From: Plantago ovata
Taxonomy: Eukaryota; Streptophyta; Magnoliopsida; Lamiales; Plantaginaceae
DNA: 64,000 nt
Assembly (NCBI GenBank): GCA_028274465.1
Contig: CM051456.1
Span: 114,939,397 to 115,003,396, forward strand
Reading direction: 5' to 3'
Below are positions 12,241 to 24,019 of this stretch, piece after piece. How positions within the stretch are numbered: position 1 is the stretch's first letter; the number at the start of each line of letters is the position of its first letter. The notes under the pieces are model-generated. The model did not search any database, was not told where the DNA came from, and was given only the letters and a program-made list of their open reading frames with translations. A program made the translations under genes and the position numbers.

Positions 12241-12630
12241 GCTGGAACATGATCCGAATCTGAAATTAACAACCAAATTATGGCTATCCAGGAACAATTT
12301 GTATCTCTGCTTTACTCTTAACTCTACCAGATACTGGGCTGTGTGAATCTGTGAATGGATACTTGGCATTTTGACAGAGATATTTCTTTTTCTTTTTTTA
12401 AGATGTTATAAGATTGGCAATTTAGGGTACCCTATCTGGGCTTACCAAGAATCCGGCACGCTACACCGGACATAGGCCCATGGAAGTTGAGAATAGGCCA
12501 GGCTTGTGCATACAACTAGGCCGATGGGCCTGTGCTCAAAGTCTAGGCTTATAGGCCCGGCCCAACCAACTCCAGTCCATTAGTAATTTAATATACTCCG
12601 TATAATTTATACTTTTACGTATATGTATAA
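12241..12630. other. Spacer with GGCC-rich repeat debris
   Basis: No gene seen. The stretch at about 12430-12570 is unusually GC-rich and full of GGCCC and GGGCC words, like the stretch at 63480-64000. It may be the end of an old nonautonomous element. Confidence 0.4.
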
Positions 12631-13510
12631 TGTAATATCCCGCATCCTACATAATTTAAGATAAAGTGAGATAAATAGTATAAGTAGACCACCCCTCCCA
12701 TATGATATTAAATTATTAGGCCTTTTAGGTGATTCTAAAAGTAAATCTATGAGGGTTTAGCCTAAAGCGGACAATATCATACTTGTGAGACGTGTGTGGA
12801 CTAGTTCACGAGTAACGACGTCGTCCCATAGGGTCGGATCATGACCCATAAGGGGTTGGGTCGTTATAAATGGTATTAGAGTCGAACCAGCCCAAAATCC
12901 ACAAGCGGTGGACGATTGGTTGGGATAAGGTGCGACGAGGACAATTTAAGAGGGCGTGACTGTAACGCCCCAGGAAATTTAAAGAGTTTAAAGGGATTGA
13001 ACACACTACTCATACCAACAAGGTGTACCTTTCTTTTTTAGAGTGAGGACAAAGTGCACGGATTAGAACACGTTTTGGTTTAAGGAGCCAACATATATAT
13101 ATCAAACCGGAGAGCGGTCCAGGAGTAACCGCTCTGGCCCAAAAGGTCTGGTCTTCGGCACACTAGTGGACGTGGCGTTACAAATGGTATCATAGCCGTG
13201 ACAATCCCCAAATCCGCAAGGGTGCAGATGATAGTTCCGGGCAACCTACGCCCAACAAAGGGTCGACAAGGACGTCTACCAATTTAAGGGGGTAGAATGT
13301 AATATCCCTCACCAGTTAAGAGAAGGTGGGGTAAATGATATTTAAGTAGATCATCACTCTCATGATGCCTTCTGGGTGATGCCAAAGTCAAATCCGTGAG
13401 TGCTCAGGCCCACAATATTATACCAGTGAGACGTGTATGGACCAGTCCACGAGTAACCACGCGCGGCCCAAATGAGTAGGTCTAGGTCCACAAGGGACCG
13501 GGTCATTACA
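12631..13510 (+). mobile_element. TRIM-like retrotransposon array: three LTRs, two internal regions
   Basis: Three LTR-like segments, each opening with TGTAA and closing with TTACA or TTATA, lie at 12631-12868, 12961-13182 and 13298-13510. Two noncoding internal pieces of 92 and 115 bases lie between them. Each internal piece starts two bases after the LTR with a primer-binding-like TGGTATTAGAG or TGGTATCATAGC, close to the initiator-methionine tRNA complement TGGTATCAGAGC known for plant elements. Each ends in a purine-rich stretch (AATTTAAGAGGG, AATTTAAGGGGG) just before the next LTR. There is no coding capacity, which fits terminal-repeat retrotransposons in miniature. The middle LTR is the most diverged. 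No target duplication was found at the outer ends. Confidence 0.78.
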
Positions 13511-13539
13511 AACATATACTTCGTGTCTCGTCAGTCGTA

Positions 13540-13755
13540 GCTAGACGGACATTAAGATTGAACCGAATCCCTACCTACAAAACTAGATAAACATTGAGGA
13601 CACATGTCCCAAACTAACACACTAGTAGTTGATACGAACTCCCTAAGCTTCACCATGGATTTTGCTTCATTTTGAGGATTTCCACTACCAACTTTGGCCA
13701 AAATATATGCTACGTTATTGCATTCACGATACTCTGGAAAACTAAGAGACATTTT
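13540..13755 (-). pseudogene. LINE RNase H C-terminal fragment
   Basis: The reverse strand encodes YRECNNVAYILAKVGSG and, further on, VLVWDMCPQCLSSFVGRD. This matches the end of the RVT_3-type RNase H region in the LINE at 25079-26383 (VYRECNGTADKLANEG and FIWDTCPAWLTSFVHSD). The 5' end is missing. It lies directly beside the TRIM array. Confidence 0.75.
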
Positions 13756-15320
13756 AATTTGTTATTTATACCTTTGTAATATCAAATTAAAGTTATAAAA
13801 TATACCTTTTTAATACTATATATTCATATAAGATTTGTATATATGCTTTAATATACGAACAATTCAATCATTTTATATATCTTTAGTATATATTTTTATT
13901 TATATAGTTTAATAAGTACTTTAATATCAAACTTCAGTGACGGATCAATATATTTTATAAGGAATGTCATGATAAATTGTACTTCGTAATATCTTATCGC
14001 AAACAAATATTATAAATTAAATGAGTTTACCATTTGAATACTACATGAATACATGACAACAAGAAAATATTTTTATTTGTTAATAGTTCAAATAAAAAAT
14101 AAAATTGGCCTGGGATGGACTGGACTGGACTGGTCATGATGAGATGGACTGGACCATGTTCATGCAATCATGCCCATATTGTCATCCCTAGTTACAATTT
14201 TTCGTTTTCGCAATGATCTTTGCAACTAATGATATCCAAATTAACAGTTTAGGCGCTTCGTACCTAGAAATTTTGAAAATCATTTATGTCAAAATTGAAC
14301 ACTACATCTAAGTTACGCGGATCTCCCAACATAACAAAACTAAGAGTGTGTTAGCCTGTTAGGGTTTAGTCAAACAAATTTTATTGTAGAATTGCTATGA
14401 CGAAATATTATAATATACAATTTGTAACGTATTCTTTGTTTCGTCAGTCTCTAACTAACTGAATTGACCTGAAAGCTTGATTTTCAAATGAATAAAATAA
14501 AAATTATTATATACGATTTCTAATGTATTCTCTTCGTTTGTAAAAAAATAAAAAGATAAAAAAAATAATCTGAATGGAATTGAATTTATGGAATCTAAAA
14601 CCAAATTGGAATTAATGTACCTTTCTCTTGTGTACTCAGGCATTCTTTTGATAAGGAGTCGGTTGGAGGCTTGGAGCAACTCATGTCGATAACATGTTAA
14701 ATAGTAAAGAGACAAGTATATAGGCAAAACATATCGATAGAAACTTACCGGCTTCAGCGTGGTTTTAATTTCTCAATACGATGTACTTAATATGTGCTAT
14801 ACTGCTAGTGTGCTACTATATGTGACACTATGCAAAACATTTATGATTGAGACATTTACTTACCATATTAGTTATATACGAGACTACGAGAGTGACAAAG
14901 TTATAGGATATAATGCGGATAGAGTAGTAAACTCAACATTGTTGATGCCGGGGAATGTTGAAGATGTTTGTTTGTCAGGGCTACCAGCCTACTACTTACT
15001 AGTGACCTAAGAAAATTTAATATTCCAAATGGGACAATGATATCGTGACGAGGGTATGGGCTTTGATGCTTAAATAAGCAAACTTGTAGAAGGAAAATAT
15101 TGCAAAAGCGCCGGTGAAATGTGAAGGTAGTGAGAGCTTAATCAGATTTGGAGGAGTTGTGGGTTACCGGTTTCTGTGCATTTGGACTTCCATTTCCGAA
15201 CATTCTAAACTATGTTACAATGTAATATTGGATCCATGTGAAGCATGAGTGGAGCAACATACATATCTGATATCTTGCCGGAGTATCATCGTTCGCGTTC
15301 TTCGTTTCTACTTTGCCCAA
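13756..15320. other. AT-rich spacer; no gene recognised
   Basis: No convincing coding region or element end. Open frames are short and have AT-driven composition. A tandem GGACT-type repeat lies at about 14110-14160. Confidence 0.55.
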
Positions 15321-15322
15321 AA

Positions 15323-15445
15323 TTTTTTTTTTTTTTTTAAACGGCAAAAACTTTTTATTATTACTACCAGAGCAAGAGAATTGCTCCAGAACAGATACAA
15401 CTGAAATACACGGGACAAAACCCCGGTTTATCACACCTTCACAAA
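15323..15445 (-). mobile_element. 3' end of a LINE insertion with poly(A) tail
   Basis: Sixteen T at 15323-15338 are the reverse-strand poly(A) tail. Reading leftwards on the minus strand it is preceded by a segment with TTCTCTTGCTCTGGTAGTAA and AATAATAAAAAG, typical of plant L1 3' ends. The 5' boundary is not clear; the element may extend to about 15700. Confidence 0.6.
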
Positions 15446-16853
15446 ATTACATGCTATCTCCCAACCTATACAAGACCGACTGATCACTACCTTCCAAAAA
15501 ATCTGGGACTAACCGCAAGCTCACCATATGAAACATCATCTCTCTTAACCACAATAGTCATTACAAAATTAACATTAAGCAAGATAAAATCACACTGCCT
15601 GTTTACACTCCACCATTCACTATATTGCCCTCGTCAATCCACACCACCACATTAATTCCATGAGAATTAGAGCCGTACAGACTTTGTCCCCGCCCCACTT
15701 TACAATCACAATATTACGGTACCACCATAGTTTTTTTTAAAAAGAAAGGGACACGTAGGCTTTTTAATATGGAAAACAGTGCTACTCGTGAGTCCTACAC
15801 CCATGTCGACACACCGGGACTAAGAACATCCAACCCCTTAGAATGAAAAGTCAGAGGATGTTACTAGCTTAAACGAGTCTTATTGCGCCAAACCTAACTC
15901 GGCTCATAATGTAAATGAGTACAAAATCTAGCCATACTTTTTCAGTTGTGAAGAGTAGTTATTAGGTCTGACCGGATAACAACAAGACGTACGGGTACTT
16001 ATTAGGTTTGATTCGCATGACATCTCTAGCTAGGGTGGATAACAACAAGACGAGTAGTTATTAGATTTGATTCACACGACATCTCTAGGGCCAATAACGA
16101 CAAGAAAAGTAAAATCGCACCTCTATGCACGCCCTACCTCCTTCCTTATTATGAATCACGCACGTCCATACTAGGTTGAACTTTTGGTAACACATCATCC
16201 TTCATTGGCAATCTTCAGGCACACGTTCATCCATGGCAATTGACAAATGTTGTTATCTCCTTCATTGCATCACAAGAAGGTAAAGAGAGAGGGCACAGAA
16301 ATGGTTCGTAAATCCTGTACTGAAAAATTGCTTCAATGAGGACTCCGGAGTCTGGTCTATAAGTTGGCAGTACAGTTGACGAGCAGCAATGTACGAAACC
16401 CCCAATTTTTAGTACAATCGTTCACTTTACAATCCTTTGCTTACATGATTTTGGATATCCATTTGTACAAATGCTAAATTGCTACTTATGCACTTGTGCA
16501 GTACTACTACTAAATATACATATACAGACACTAGTCAAACAAACCTCAAACGTGTGAAACATTCATGATTAGATTTGATTCACTCACCAATGCTTCTCTG
16601 TGTCTGTACCAACCAAACTAGGTAAAGAATGTCACAAAACAGATAACATGCCAATTGTATATTTGTATGTCAAACTAAACTAACATGTCTAGTTTTTTTT
16701 TTTAAATAAAAATAAAACTTTACTCGAATGGTGAATTTTGTGAATCCCATCTCAATATTCACTTTTAAACTCACCTCTATAGAAATTGAAGGAGGTTTAT
16801 AGAGACTTTGGGTCGAATATTCAAAAAAACATGTTAAAATGGAGTAAAATGTA
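15446..16853. other. Noncoding region with a short imperfect tandem repeat
   Basis: No gene was recognised. At about 15953-16105 a unit of roughly 67 bases containing GATAACAACAAGACG and TTTGATTC(A/G)CA(C/T)GACATC occurs about twice. The rest shows no structure that I could name. Confidence 0.5.
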
Positions 16854-17119
16854 CTCCCTCCGATTTAATATAAATGACGTTTTGGCTAATTCTCCATCTT
16901 TCATTTAGTTGACGTTTTTACTGACATTCAATTTTTTTATTGTTCTTTTTCTTGGAGTACAATAAACTGAGTTGAGTTTCTTGTCTGTCGGCCAACTATA
17001 TAAGTATGTAATGATGATAGTGTTCTTTTTAATATTAAATAGAGGTAATGATGACCACAATCAATTTTCTTAATATTGGTGATAAATGCAAAACGACATC
17101 TATATCAAATTGGAGGGAG
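16854..17119. mobile_element. Stowaway-type MITE (Tc1/mariner)
   Basis: Terminal inverted repeats begin CTCCCTCCGATTTAATATA on the left and CTCCCTCCAATTTGATATA (reverse complement) on the right. The element is 266 bases long and is flanked by a TA duplication at 16852-16853 and 17120-17121. CTCCCTCC termini with TA target sites are the Stowaway signature. There is no coding capacity. Confidence 0.85.
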
Positions 17120-17549
17120 TAAATCCCTACTTCCTAGTCAAAGTCCAGGTCAAAACTTCCATTTTTTTAAGAAAGGAAATATTCATTTGCCAAAATTTGC
17201 TTCCAAGAGTTATAAAGAACAAGAATTATTATGCAAATTGTACTCAGAATTCAGAAAGTAAATCTAATTGATATTTGAAGCAAGCAAAACACAATTGATG
17301 TATAAAAACAAATATTTTCGCATTAGCGAAACAAAACAAAACGGTATCAAACTGTATCTTTGTCCCCCTCCCCCCTTCCTTTACATTTCCCTTTCAACGA
17401 GATGTACCTAAAATTTACACAATCCTTTGGTGTGTAAATTTACAAACCTTATAGTACAATAATTATAACAAACAAGTTTCTATTGCCGGTATTGTATAAT
17501 AATTTAATATACTAAATAACTAAATATAAAGGAAAAAAGATATTTTCCT
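17120..17549. other. Spacer / 3' region of the next minus-strand gene
   Basis: AT-rich with no gene seen. The part nearest 17550 is probably the 3' UTR of the minus-strand gene. Confidence 0.5.
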
Positions 17550-18832
17550 TCAATTTAGTAGACTTGGCACGGTAATACCATAAGCTCTCCTCAGAGCTTT
17601 GAGCCGAGCTTTGACCCTAATTAGAATCTTCCTCCTCAGCCTATTCAGGGCAAACTTCGCCTGCTTATCGGTTTCAGATTCAACGATGTTCAGCCCTTCC
17701 ATCGAAGGGCAGAATTTCACCCCATAAGTCGCCTCAGCTGGGAGGTTCAAATCGGGTATCCAGCTTGATTCAACTGTGACCAATCGCATCCCACCAGGGA
17801 TCAGGGTCAGTAGTTGACCGGAGTACTTGTGATACCCAGGTCTTGGTGCCTCGCCTTGGTCAACAACATAAGGCACCAGAGCAGTGCTGCTACTCCCATA
17901 GGTTTGGGCTACATCAGCAGCCCTCTCCGTTGGCTTAATCTCAAGGGCCTGCAAATGATTAAAATTAAAATGGGAATTTAGTAAAACTGTATGATTTTGT
18001 TTTCGATAATTAATTAAACAAGCAACAAGAATGGACTAAAATTGACTGTTTTGAAATTCTATACCTTCAAGTTAAACCAAGTGTTGTGAGAAACCAGCTC
18101 ACCGAAGGATTTTCTCTTATTATCTACTTCCTGTATTAATTGATAACAAAGCGAAATCATTATTAATATTAAAGCAGATTAATACTTTGCACCCCAAAAA
18201 TAAAAAGGTAAATGTGGGGAAAAAGGAAAAGATAAGGTGTAAGAAATGACGGCGACTAAATTGACAAAATTACCCCTCCGAGAGCGTGTCCTTCCCCAGT
18301 GAATTGTCCATCCATACCAACGAGCTGGCGTCTGGACTGCACAGCAATCAATGGCCAGAATCGTAAAATTGCACCAAACACCAATCAGAATGAAGCATCA
18401 GCAACAGAGATTGAACCAACCAACCAACCAACCAACAAAAATCCTAAAACTGAGAATGAATTGAATTGATTGAGAAGCAAGTAAACGTACCCTCCTCTTC
18501 TTCGGAACAACGAAATGCTCCTCATCACCACCATCCGATTCGCTCGGGGACAACCCGAACGGAGTGTCCGGACTCAGCGTGGCGCCGCCACTCGCAGCCG
18601 GTTTGGCGAGCGGCTTAGCCAATTGGCCGAGCTGGCGGCGAGAAGGTGCACGGTCGCGCAAGCTGGATCTCTTCCGCTTGACCGACCAAGTGAATTGAGA
18701 CCGATGAGATTGTGAGGCAGCTGTGATTGCTGCGATGTCAATCAGAATGGAGCACACGGACAGCTCGTCTTCTGTTGGCGGAGCCAACAGATTGATTCTG
18801 TTTGAGCTGCTGCTGCTGCCACGTTTTTTCAT
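17550..18832 (-). CDS. Uncharacterised 268-aa protein, three exons
   Basis: I do not recognise this family. Exons in transcript order are 18832-18491, 18130-18065 and 17948-17550. All introns are GT-AG and phase 0, and the sum is 807 bases (268 residues). The N-terminus is Ser-rich and Lys/Arg-rich (MKKRGSSSSS). It continues with LLAPPTEDELSVCSILIDIA, a basic Arg-rich stretch, an acidic SESDGGDEEH and the basic VPKKRR, a candidate nuclear signal at residues ~110-114. Exon 2 encodes SFGELVSHNTWFNLK. Exon 3 encodes a hydrophobic, conserved-looking segment (LLTLIPGGMRLVTVESSWIP) and a basic C-terminal helix with LRRKILIRVKARLKALRR. Intact codon structure over three exons argues that it is real. 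No signal peptide or membrane helix was seen. Confidence 0.8.
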
Positions 18833-18930
18833 TGATGTTGATAGAGAGAGAGTGTTGTTGAGAGAGTGATGGTGATAAGAAGAGAAGAAGAGTGTGCTTG
18901 TGTTGGCGATGAAGATGATGATGGAATGGA

Positions 18931-18944
18931 GATTATATATATAG
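18931..18944 (-). promoter_or_regulatory. Probable TATA box of the 268-aa protein gene
   Basis: On the minus strand CTATATATATAATC lies about 100 bases before the start codon at 18832. It is followed by a GA/CT-rich leader. Confidence 0.5.
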
Positions 18945-19264
18945 AGAGAGAAAGGTTAGGGGTGGGAGGCTTTGTGCTGCTTTGGGTCTTTTTGAGTAAA
19001 TGCTTTTAGGGGCAAAACTAAATCCATCCATGGGGAGAGACTAGAGAGAGATAGTAGAGAGAAGAGAGTGGCCGATGACACGTGGCACTCGATTAAACTC
19101 TCAGGCTCACCTAGGGTTTTATGCCTTGCTCGGACTATATCTCTATCTCACTTCATTACTTGCTCATTATTGGTACAAAACTTGGAGTAGTACTAGTTCT
19201 CAAAGTCAAACATCTAGCATTTTACCGTCTAATTATAATTTTCACACTAACAATGAAACTACGA

Positions 19265-19840
19265 GTACATTCGGTATTATGGTTAAGAAGATAGGCAATC
19301 GTTATTATGTACTCTAAGAGTCTGTGAGGGGTTTTTCTCAGTTATAATTTTTGCAGTCAGTGATGGAACTACGTACGTTCGGTATTATGTTTGGGAAGAT
19401 GGATAGCCGTCATTACTTTTGTTTCGGCGCGGGTTTTTCACTAGTTACGATTTTCCCAGTCAGTGGAGCTATGTTTTGATATTTTGTGTGGGAAGACAGG
19501 TAAACGTTATTACTTTAGTGTCTCTGCAGGTTCTTTTTTTAGTTATAATTTTAGCGGTTAGTGATGGAGCAACGTTTGGTGTTATGTGTAGGAAGATAGG
19601 TGACCGTTATTATCTTAGTGTCTGTGTAGGTTTTTCCTTTAGGTATAATTTCCGCGCTTACTGATAGAATTACGGTGGACGTTATGTGTCAGAAGATATG
19701 TTACCGTTATATTACTTTAGTGTTCGCGAGGGTTTTGCATTTAGTTATAGTTTTCGCGCTTAGTGATGAAAATACGTAAGCTCGGTAATATGTATGGGAA
19801 GATACGTTACGGCTGTTACTTTAGTTTTCGCGGGTAATGA
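19265..19840. repeat. Degenerate tandem repeat, about six units of ~100 bp
   Basis: Units recur at about 19280, 19388, 19482, 19583, 19684 and 19790. Each has GGAAGAT(A/G)-type sequence, then CCGTTATTACTTTAGTGT or similar, GCGGGTTTTT, AGTTATAATTTT and CAGTGATGGA. Spacing is 94-108 bases. Open frames run through parts of it, but the units diverge without codon-like constraint, so I read it as a minisatellite. Confidence 0.75.
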
Positions 19841-22030
19841 TGTTTTTTCCCTTGTTGCATGTAGAAGACGCGGTAACTATTTTTTATTACTGTTGATCAT
19901 GTCATTTTCAAGTGGTGACTGAAAAAGTTCATTTTATATTTGTCGTATTCAGAGATTGTCACTATTAATAGCAATGACAAACAATGAGTATGGGTAACGA
20001 AGTTCTATACGATATTATAATGGATAGCAATACGGGATATGATAAATAAGTGTATGTACATGATCTCGACAAAATACAGATATTACTACATACGTATTTT
20101 CATGTGAGTGAAGCTAATTAGACTTAAAATTTCATTATGACATGTATATTTTTGCAAAATTCATGTTTCACCACCTCCTAAATTTATTCGTTAGTGTATA
20201 TATGTTGTCAAAAAATCTTAACTTCCGTATAAGGATAGCTATTATTATATATCTCGTCATCCCCGCCTTTTAGTCATGGGTCCGTCCATGTATGTAAGAA
20301 TGGTGAACTAAAGTTTATTGTAAGACTGCATAGATCACTAAAAAATTTACATTGTTTACAAAAGAATATAAATAAATAGATTAGGTTCGTATTTTTATAA
20401 TGGATCCGGTCTGGATTGGATCGGATCCATTCCACGTTTAAAGATGCATTGGTCTATCTAGTGGAACCGCATTAGGGGTAGATTTGTCAATAAACATTAT
20501 CTTTCTCTTTTTGACTTTTTGAAATAGATTTTGAGGTTTTACTTTGTTAATATTAAAGAGTTGTAAAGAATTATAAAACCACAAAATTTGAGTAATCTTG
20601 TGTATCAACATTACAACTTTGGAAATTGTAAAATTTATCCATGGGAAACTATCATAATTTATCTTTTAATTTGTGAAGGTAAAGTCTTGATTTTAAAGTT
20701 ATATTACTTAGAATCTCTAAATGCATGATAAATTAATGGTAGATAAATTAATGGTAACTCTTCCGCTAGCATTGGTCAATTTGGTTAATTGTTCCATTGT
20801 AGTCAAAGTCACCCACCCCCTTTTATTTTCCTTTCCCTAAAAAATAAAGGAGATTACTTATATTACTCATCTTTAACACAATTTTGAAATAGAAATAATT
20901 AATCAACCATGTTTTCCTTATAGCTTATGCTTAAGAAAATACAAGTTGATGAGATTGAAGCTTTTAATAGAAATGTCTGATAATTAGTCGGTGTGAGCTA
21001 GCTAATTTGGTAGATATATAGAACATATAAACAAATTCAATTAGCTTTATTCTCTTTTTTCATTTTTCCCCTCCTAATAATGAGCTAGTCTATATATTTT
21101 TAAATTAGCTATTTCATAATTAATTACGAGTTAAATAGGCATTCACAAAATATATAATAATATGGTCAAATAAGCAAATAAGGTACATTTGGACTGAAAT
21201 TGATTTTTGCTCAAAATAAAAAGAAAGAAAAGTAAATGTATGACAATTGACAACAATCAATATAGATCCATAGTCTATGAATGAATTGAATTTAAAAAAA
21301 ATAAAAATAAAAAATCCATAGTCTGCATTCAAGTCCAAGTATAATAAAATTGATGTACATGCGCAAACGAATATAAAAGATAATTGCTATGGATCCGCTG
21401 AATTGGGGTGAATTAGATGGGTCCGATATCTCACTTCTATTTTAAGCCTTTTGTGAATTGTGATGAATGGAGGAATTACTTTAGGAAATTTTCAAACAAT
21501 TGGATCTTTTTTAATTTTAAAGTCAATAATTTTCAATTTCAATTATAAATTATTTTTAAATTATAACGATAATATATTTAATGAAATATATTATAAAAAA
21601 TTCGTCTTAAAATTTCACAATATATGTTTTTAATAATATTTTACTATTATTAATTAAAAGTAACTTGTGTTCAAAATAAAAAATTATTGACCGTAAATAG
21701 TATGTATTCGGACGGAAAGAGCAAGCCAATATGTTTGTTTAAACTCAATATTGTATGGGTTTCCCAATGCTACATGGAAACATTTAAGGCTCATTTTGTA
21801 CTATGGCACATGGTACTACAATACTGCCACATGTACGCTCCTTAAAAGAGTATATGATAAATTGATGATATTGGATACACTTCAACCAGATAAGTATGAT
21901 ACAAGTACATAAAAGCTTCGATCAATCTTAATTTCACAAACTTGTTCTTTTGGTTCTTCGGGCGCAAAACATGCCCCTTCTACAAGTATCATTAGTTAAG
22001 ATTGATCTAAACATGAAGTATAGTATCTAA
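19841..22030. other. AT-rich region; no gene recognised
   Basis: No coding region or element ends were supported. It contains long A/T runs. Near 20402-20432 there is a small GGATCC/GGATCGGATCC repeat. Confidence 0.55.
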
Positions 22031-22039
22031 AATTACAGT

Positions 22040-23150
22040 AATATGATCCCTTTGTTCTTCATTCTCTTTTACTTCCTCCGGAGAAGTCGCTTATGGTGCT
22101 CGTCTGAGAAAACATCTACACCAACCTGATGTTCCGATTCTTCCTATTTAAAACATGCATTATCGTACAATTGCTTTCGCTGAAAATGAAACAGATAAAA
22201 TGCGCTTTCGATCAAATATAACAATCAGAAACATCGATCGTCATTATATAAGCATATGTGCCAAATAAAACTAGACAAACTTGTCAAGTACAGTTGTTTC
22301 CGCTGGTTCTTCAAGTGCTTCATTTGCAGCGTATCTAGAATTCATGGTAACATTCCATCACAATTGAAAGAATACCGAAAAAACAGTAAGCAAACAGTTA
22401 CTAACACTAGCTAAGATAAATATTTTTTTTTAAAAAAAAGCCTTATTCTCACATGTTAGTTGGTTCTTATGGCTCTTCAAATGTTGCATCTGTGCCAGTT
22501 CGATGAGCCTATTCAGATTGGTTTCGCGGTATATCTAAAATCATGATACCATGATTCTTTTTGCTTGATTCTCTTTTCCTTCCTCTGACTAATAATTTAC
22601 TTGTTTCGTGCGTTGCTTGTGGATGGAACATCTACATGGACCTGATTTTCTGATTCTTCCTATTGAAAACATTTTCGGACAAATCATGACACATGGATTA
22701 TATAAGATGAATAATGGGTTTCAGGGCAAGAGAAAGCAAAAGTGTCCCAAACTGGAATGCATGAGGATACTTTTATGTGTCTTAAAAAAACAATGTATGT
22801 TCATATCTTGTGTCTATATATAACTCATCAATAATGTCACTTACCAAAGATGCATCAGAAGATTCATATGAAGTAACTTTTACCTTCTCGTCTACTCGTG
22901 GTAATGCTACAACACCCTCAGTAGAAAGTGCTTCCAAGTGAAGCAGAAGTCCTCTTTCACGCTTTTTAAGTTTGTAAAGCTTCTGATGATCATTCAACAT
23001 ACAATAAAATTTTCTATTAGCTTTTATGTTTTCCCCCATAGAATCGAAAGTTGCATTTGTTCGTTACGTACCTTTTTAGAAATCTTCTTTTTCTCAATAT
23101 AAAAAGCATGTTCTTTGTTCAACTTTTCCTCCTCCTGACAAGCAGAAATA
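22040..23150 (-). pseudogene. Unidentified exon-like relics with internal duplication
   Basis: Family not recognised. On the minus strand, 23141-23072 encodes EEEKLNKEHAFYIEKKKISK followed by a possible donor. The next stretch, 22990-22830, encodes KLYKLKKRERGLLLHLEALS and then EGVVALPRVDEKVKV. Farther on, about 22690-22610 encodes EESENQVHVDVPSTSN. A second version, EESEHQVGVDVF, lies at about 22145-22090, so part of the gene is duplicated. Charge-rich helical sequence suggests a coiled coil. No complete frame was found. It may be a degenerate gene or an expressed gene with small exons. Confidence 0.35.
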
Positions 23151-23394
23151 GAACTGGAATTTAACATCACTTCGACATACTAACAACTAGAAAATAAATT
23201 GTGTATCATGCATGCAATGTTATGTTCTATTCTGAGGAACGTTTTCAGTCAATAGCATATTAATTGTAATGCGAAATCAAATATTAATATTTGAACTCTT
23301 TTCTTATCCAAAATTTCATGCAAAGTTCTAGTCCTATGGCGTACTCTTTTTTAATCTTATTATTATTATTGTTGTTGTTGTTATAAATAAAGAT

Positions 23395-24005
23395 CTAACA
23401 TGAAATTAATTGGAGCATGATACTATGATAATAGTAGCCCAAGGGATTATAGTGGCCACGGTATGCACGTCGCATCAATTGCAGAAGGAAGAGCAATGAC
23501 GAGAGCCTTCATAATTTATGGTCTGGCTGAGGGTACTACGGAAGATCAACATAAATAGTTTGAGAAGCCCTATTAAAATAGAAAGTCGATCACACACAAC
23601 ACTGTATGATGTTGGAGCATGACAAATGGATGTCTTACTTTTGTTGCAGACCGGACTTGTCTATGAAATGGAGATCTTGGTTCAGTTTCTGTGCAGCATG
23701 GGCTACAACACAAGCTAAATCAGTAGCATTGCGTCCATTCTTCCAAGTATTTTTTTCATGCTCCGTTTATTCAAGTTGAAAGGATTATATATCCAATATG
23801 AATTACCCTTCAATAGCGGTATCTATCCAATCTAAGAAAAAAAAAGGAAACAAGCCAATGACAAGAACTCTTAGTAATGTTGAGAAGATTCAATCTATAC
23901 GGTGTCCATAGATACGCTTGTTGCAGTCGAAGTCATAGTAATCCCGAGTACATTGAACCTCACTGAGAATGCTACTAGATTAGCATTTCAGGTGATCTTT
24001 AGAGT
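23395..24005 (+). pseudogene. Subtilase (peptidase S8) pseudogene fragment 1
   Basis: Plus-strand translation gives KLIGA*YYDNSSPRDYSGHG and then MHVASIAEG, the region around the catalytic histidine of plant subtilases, with a stop in place of the usual arginine. Next to it are YGLAEGTT, then TGLVYEME and FLCSMGYNTS, which are C-terminal landmarks. Then comes TLSNVG with VEVIVIPSTLNLTENATRL, the fibronectin-like C-terminal domain. The middle of the protease, including the catalytic serine region, is missing, so this is a deletion-ridden relic. Confidence 0.75.
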
Positions 24006-24019
24006 TGGTAAGTTACTAT

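Noticed and set aside
12430..12570. GGCCC-rich stretch as a CpG island or promoter
   Set aside because: No transcript-like sequence follows. The same word content occurs at 63480-64000, so repeat debris is more likely.
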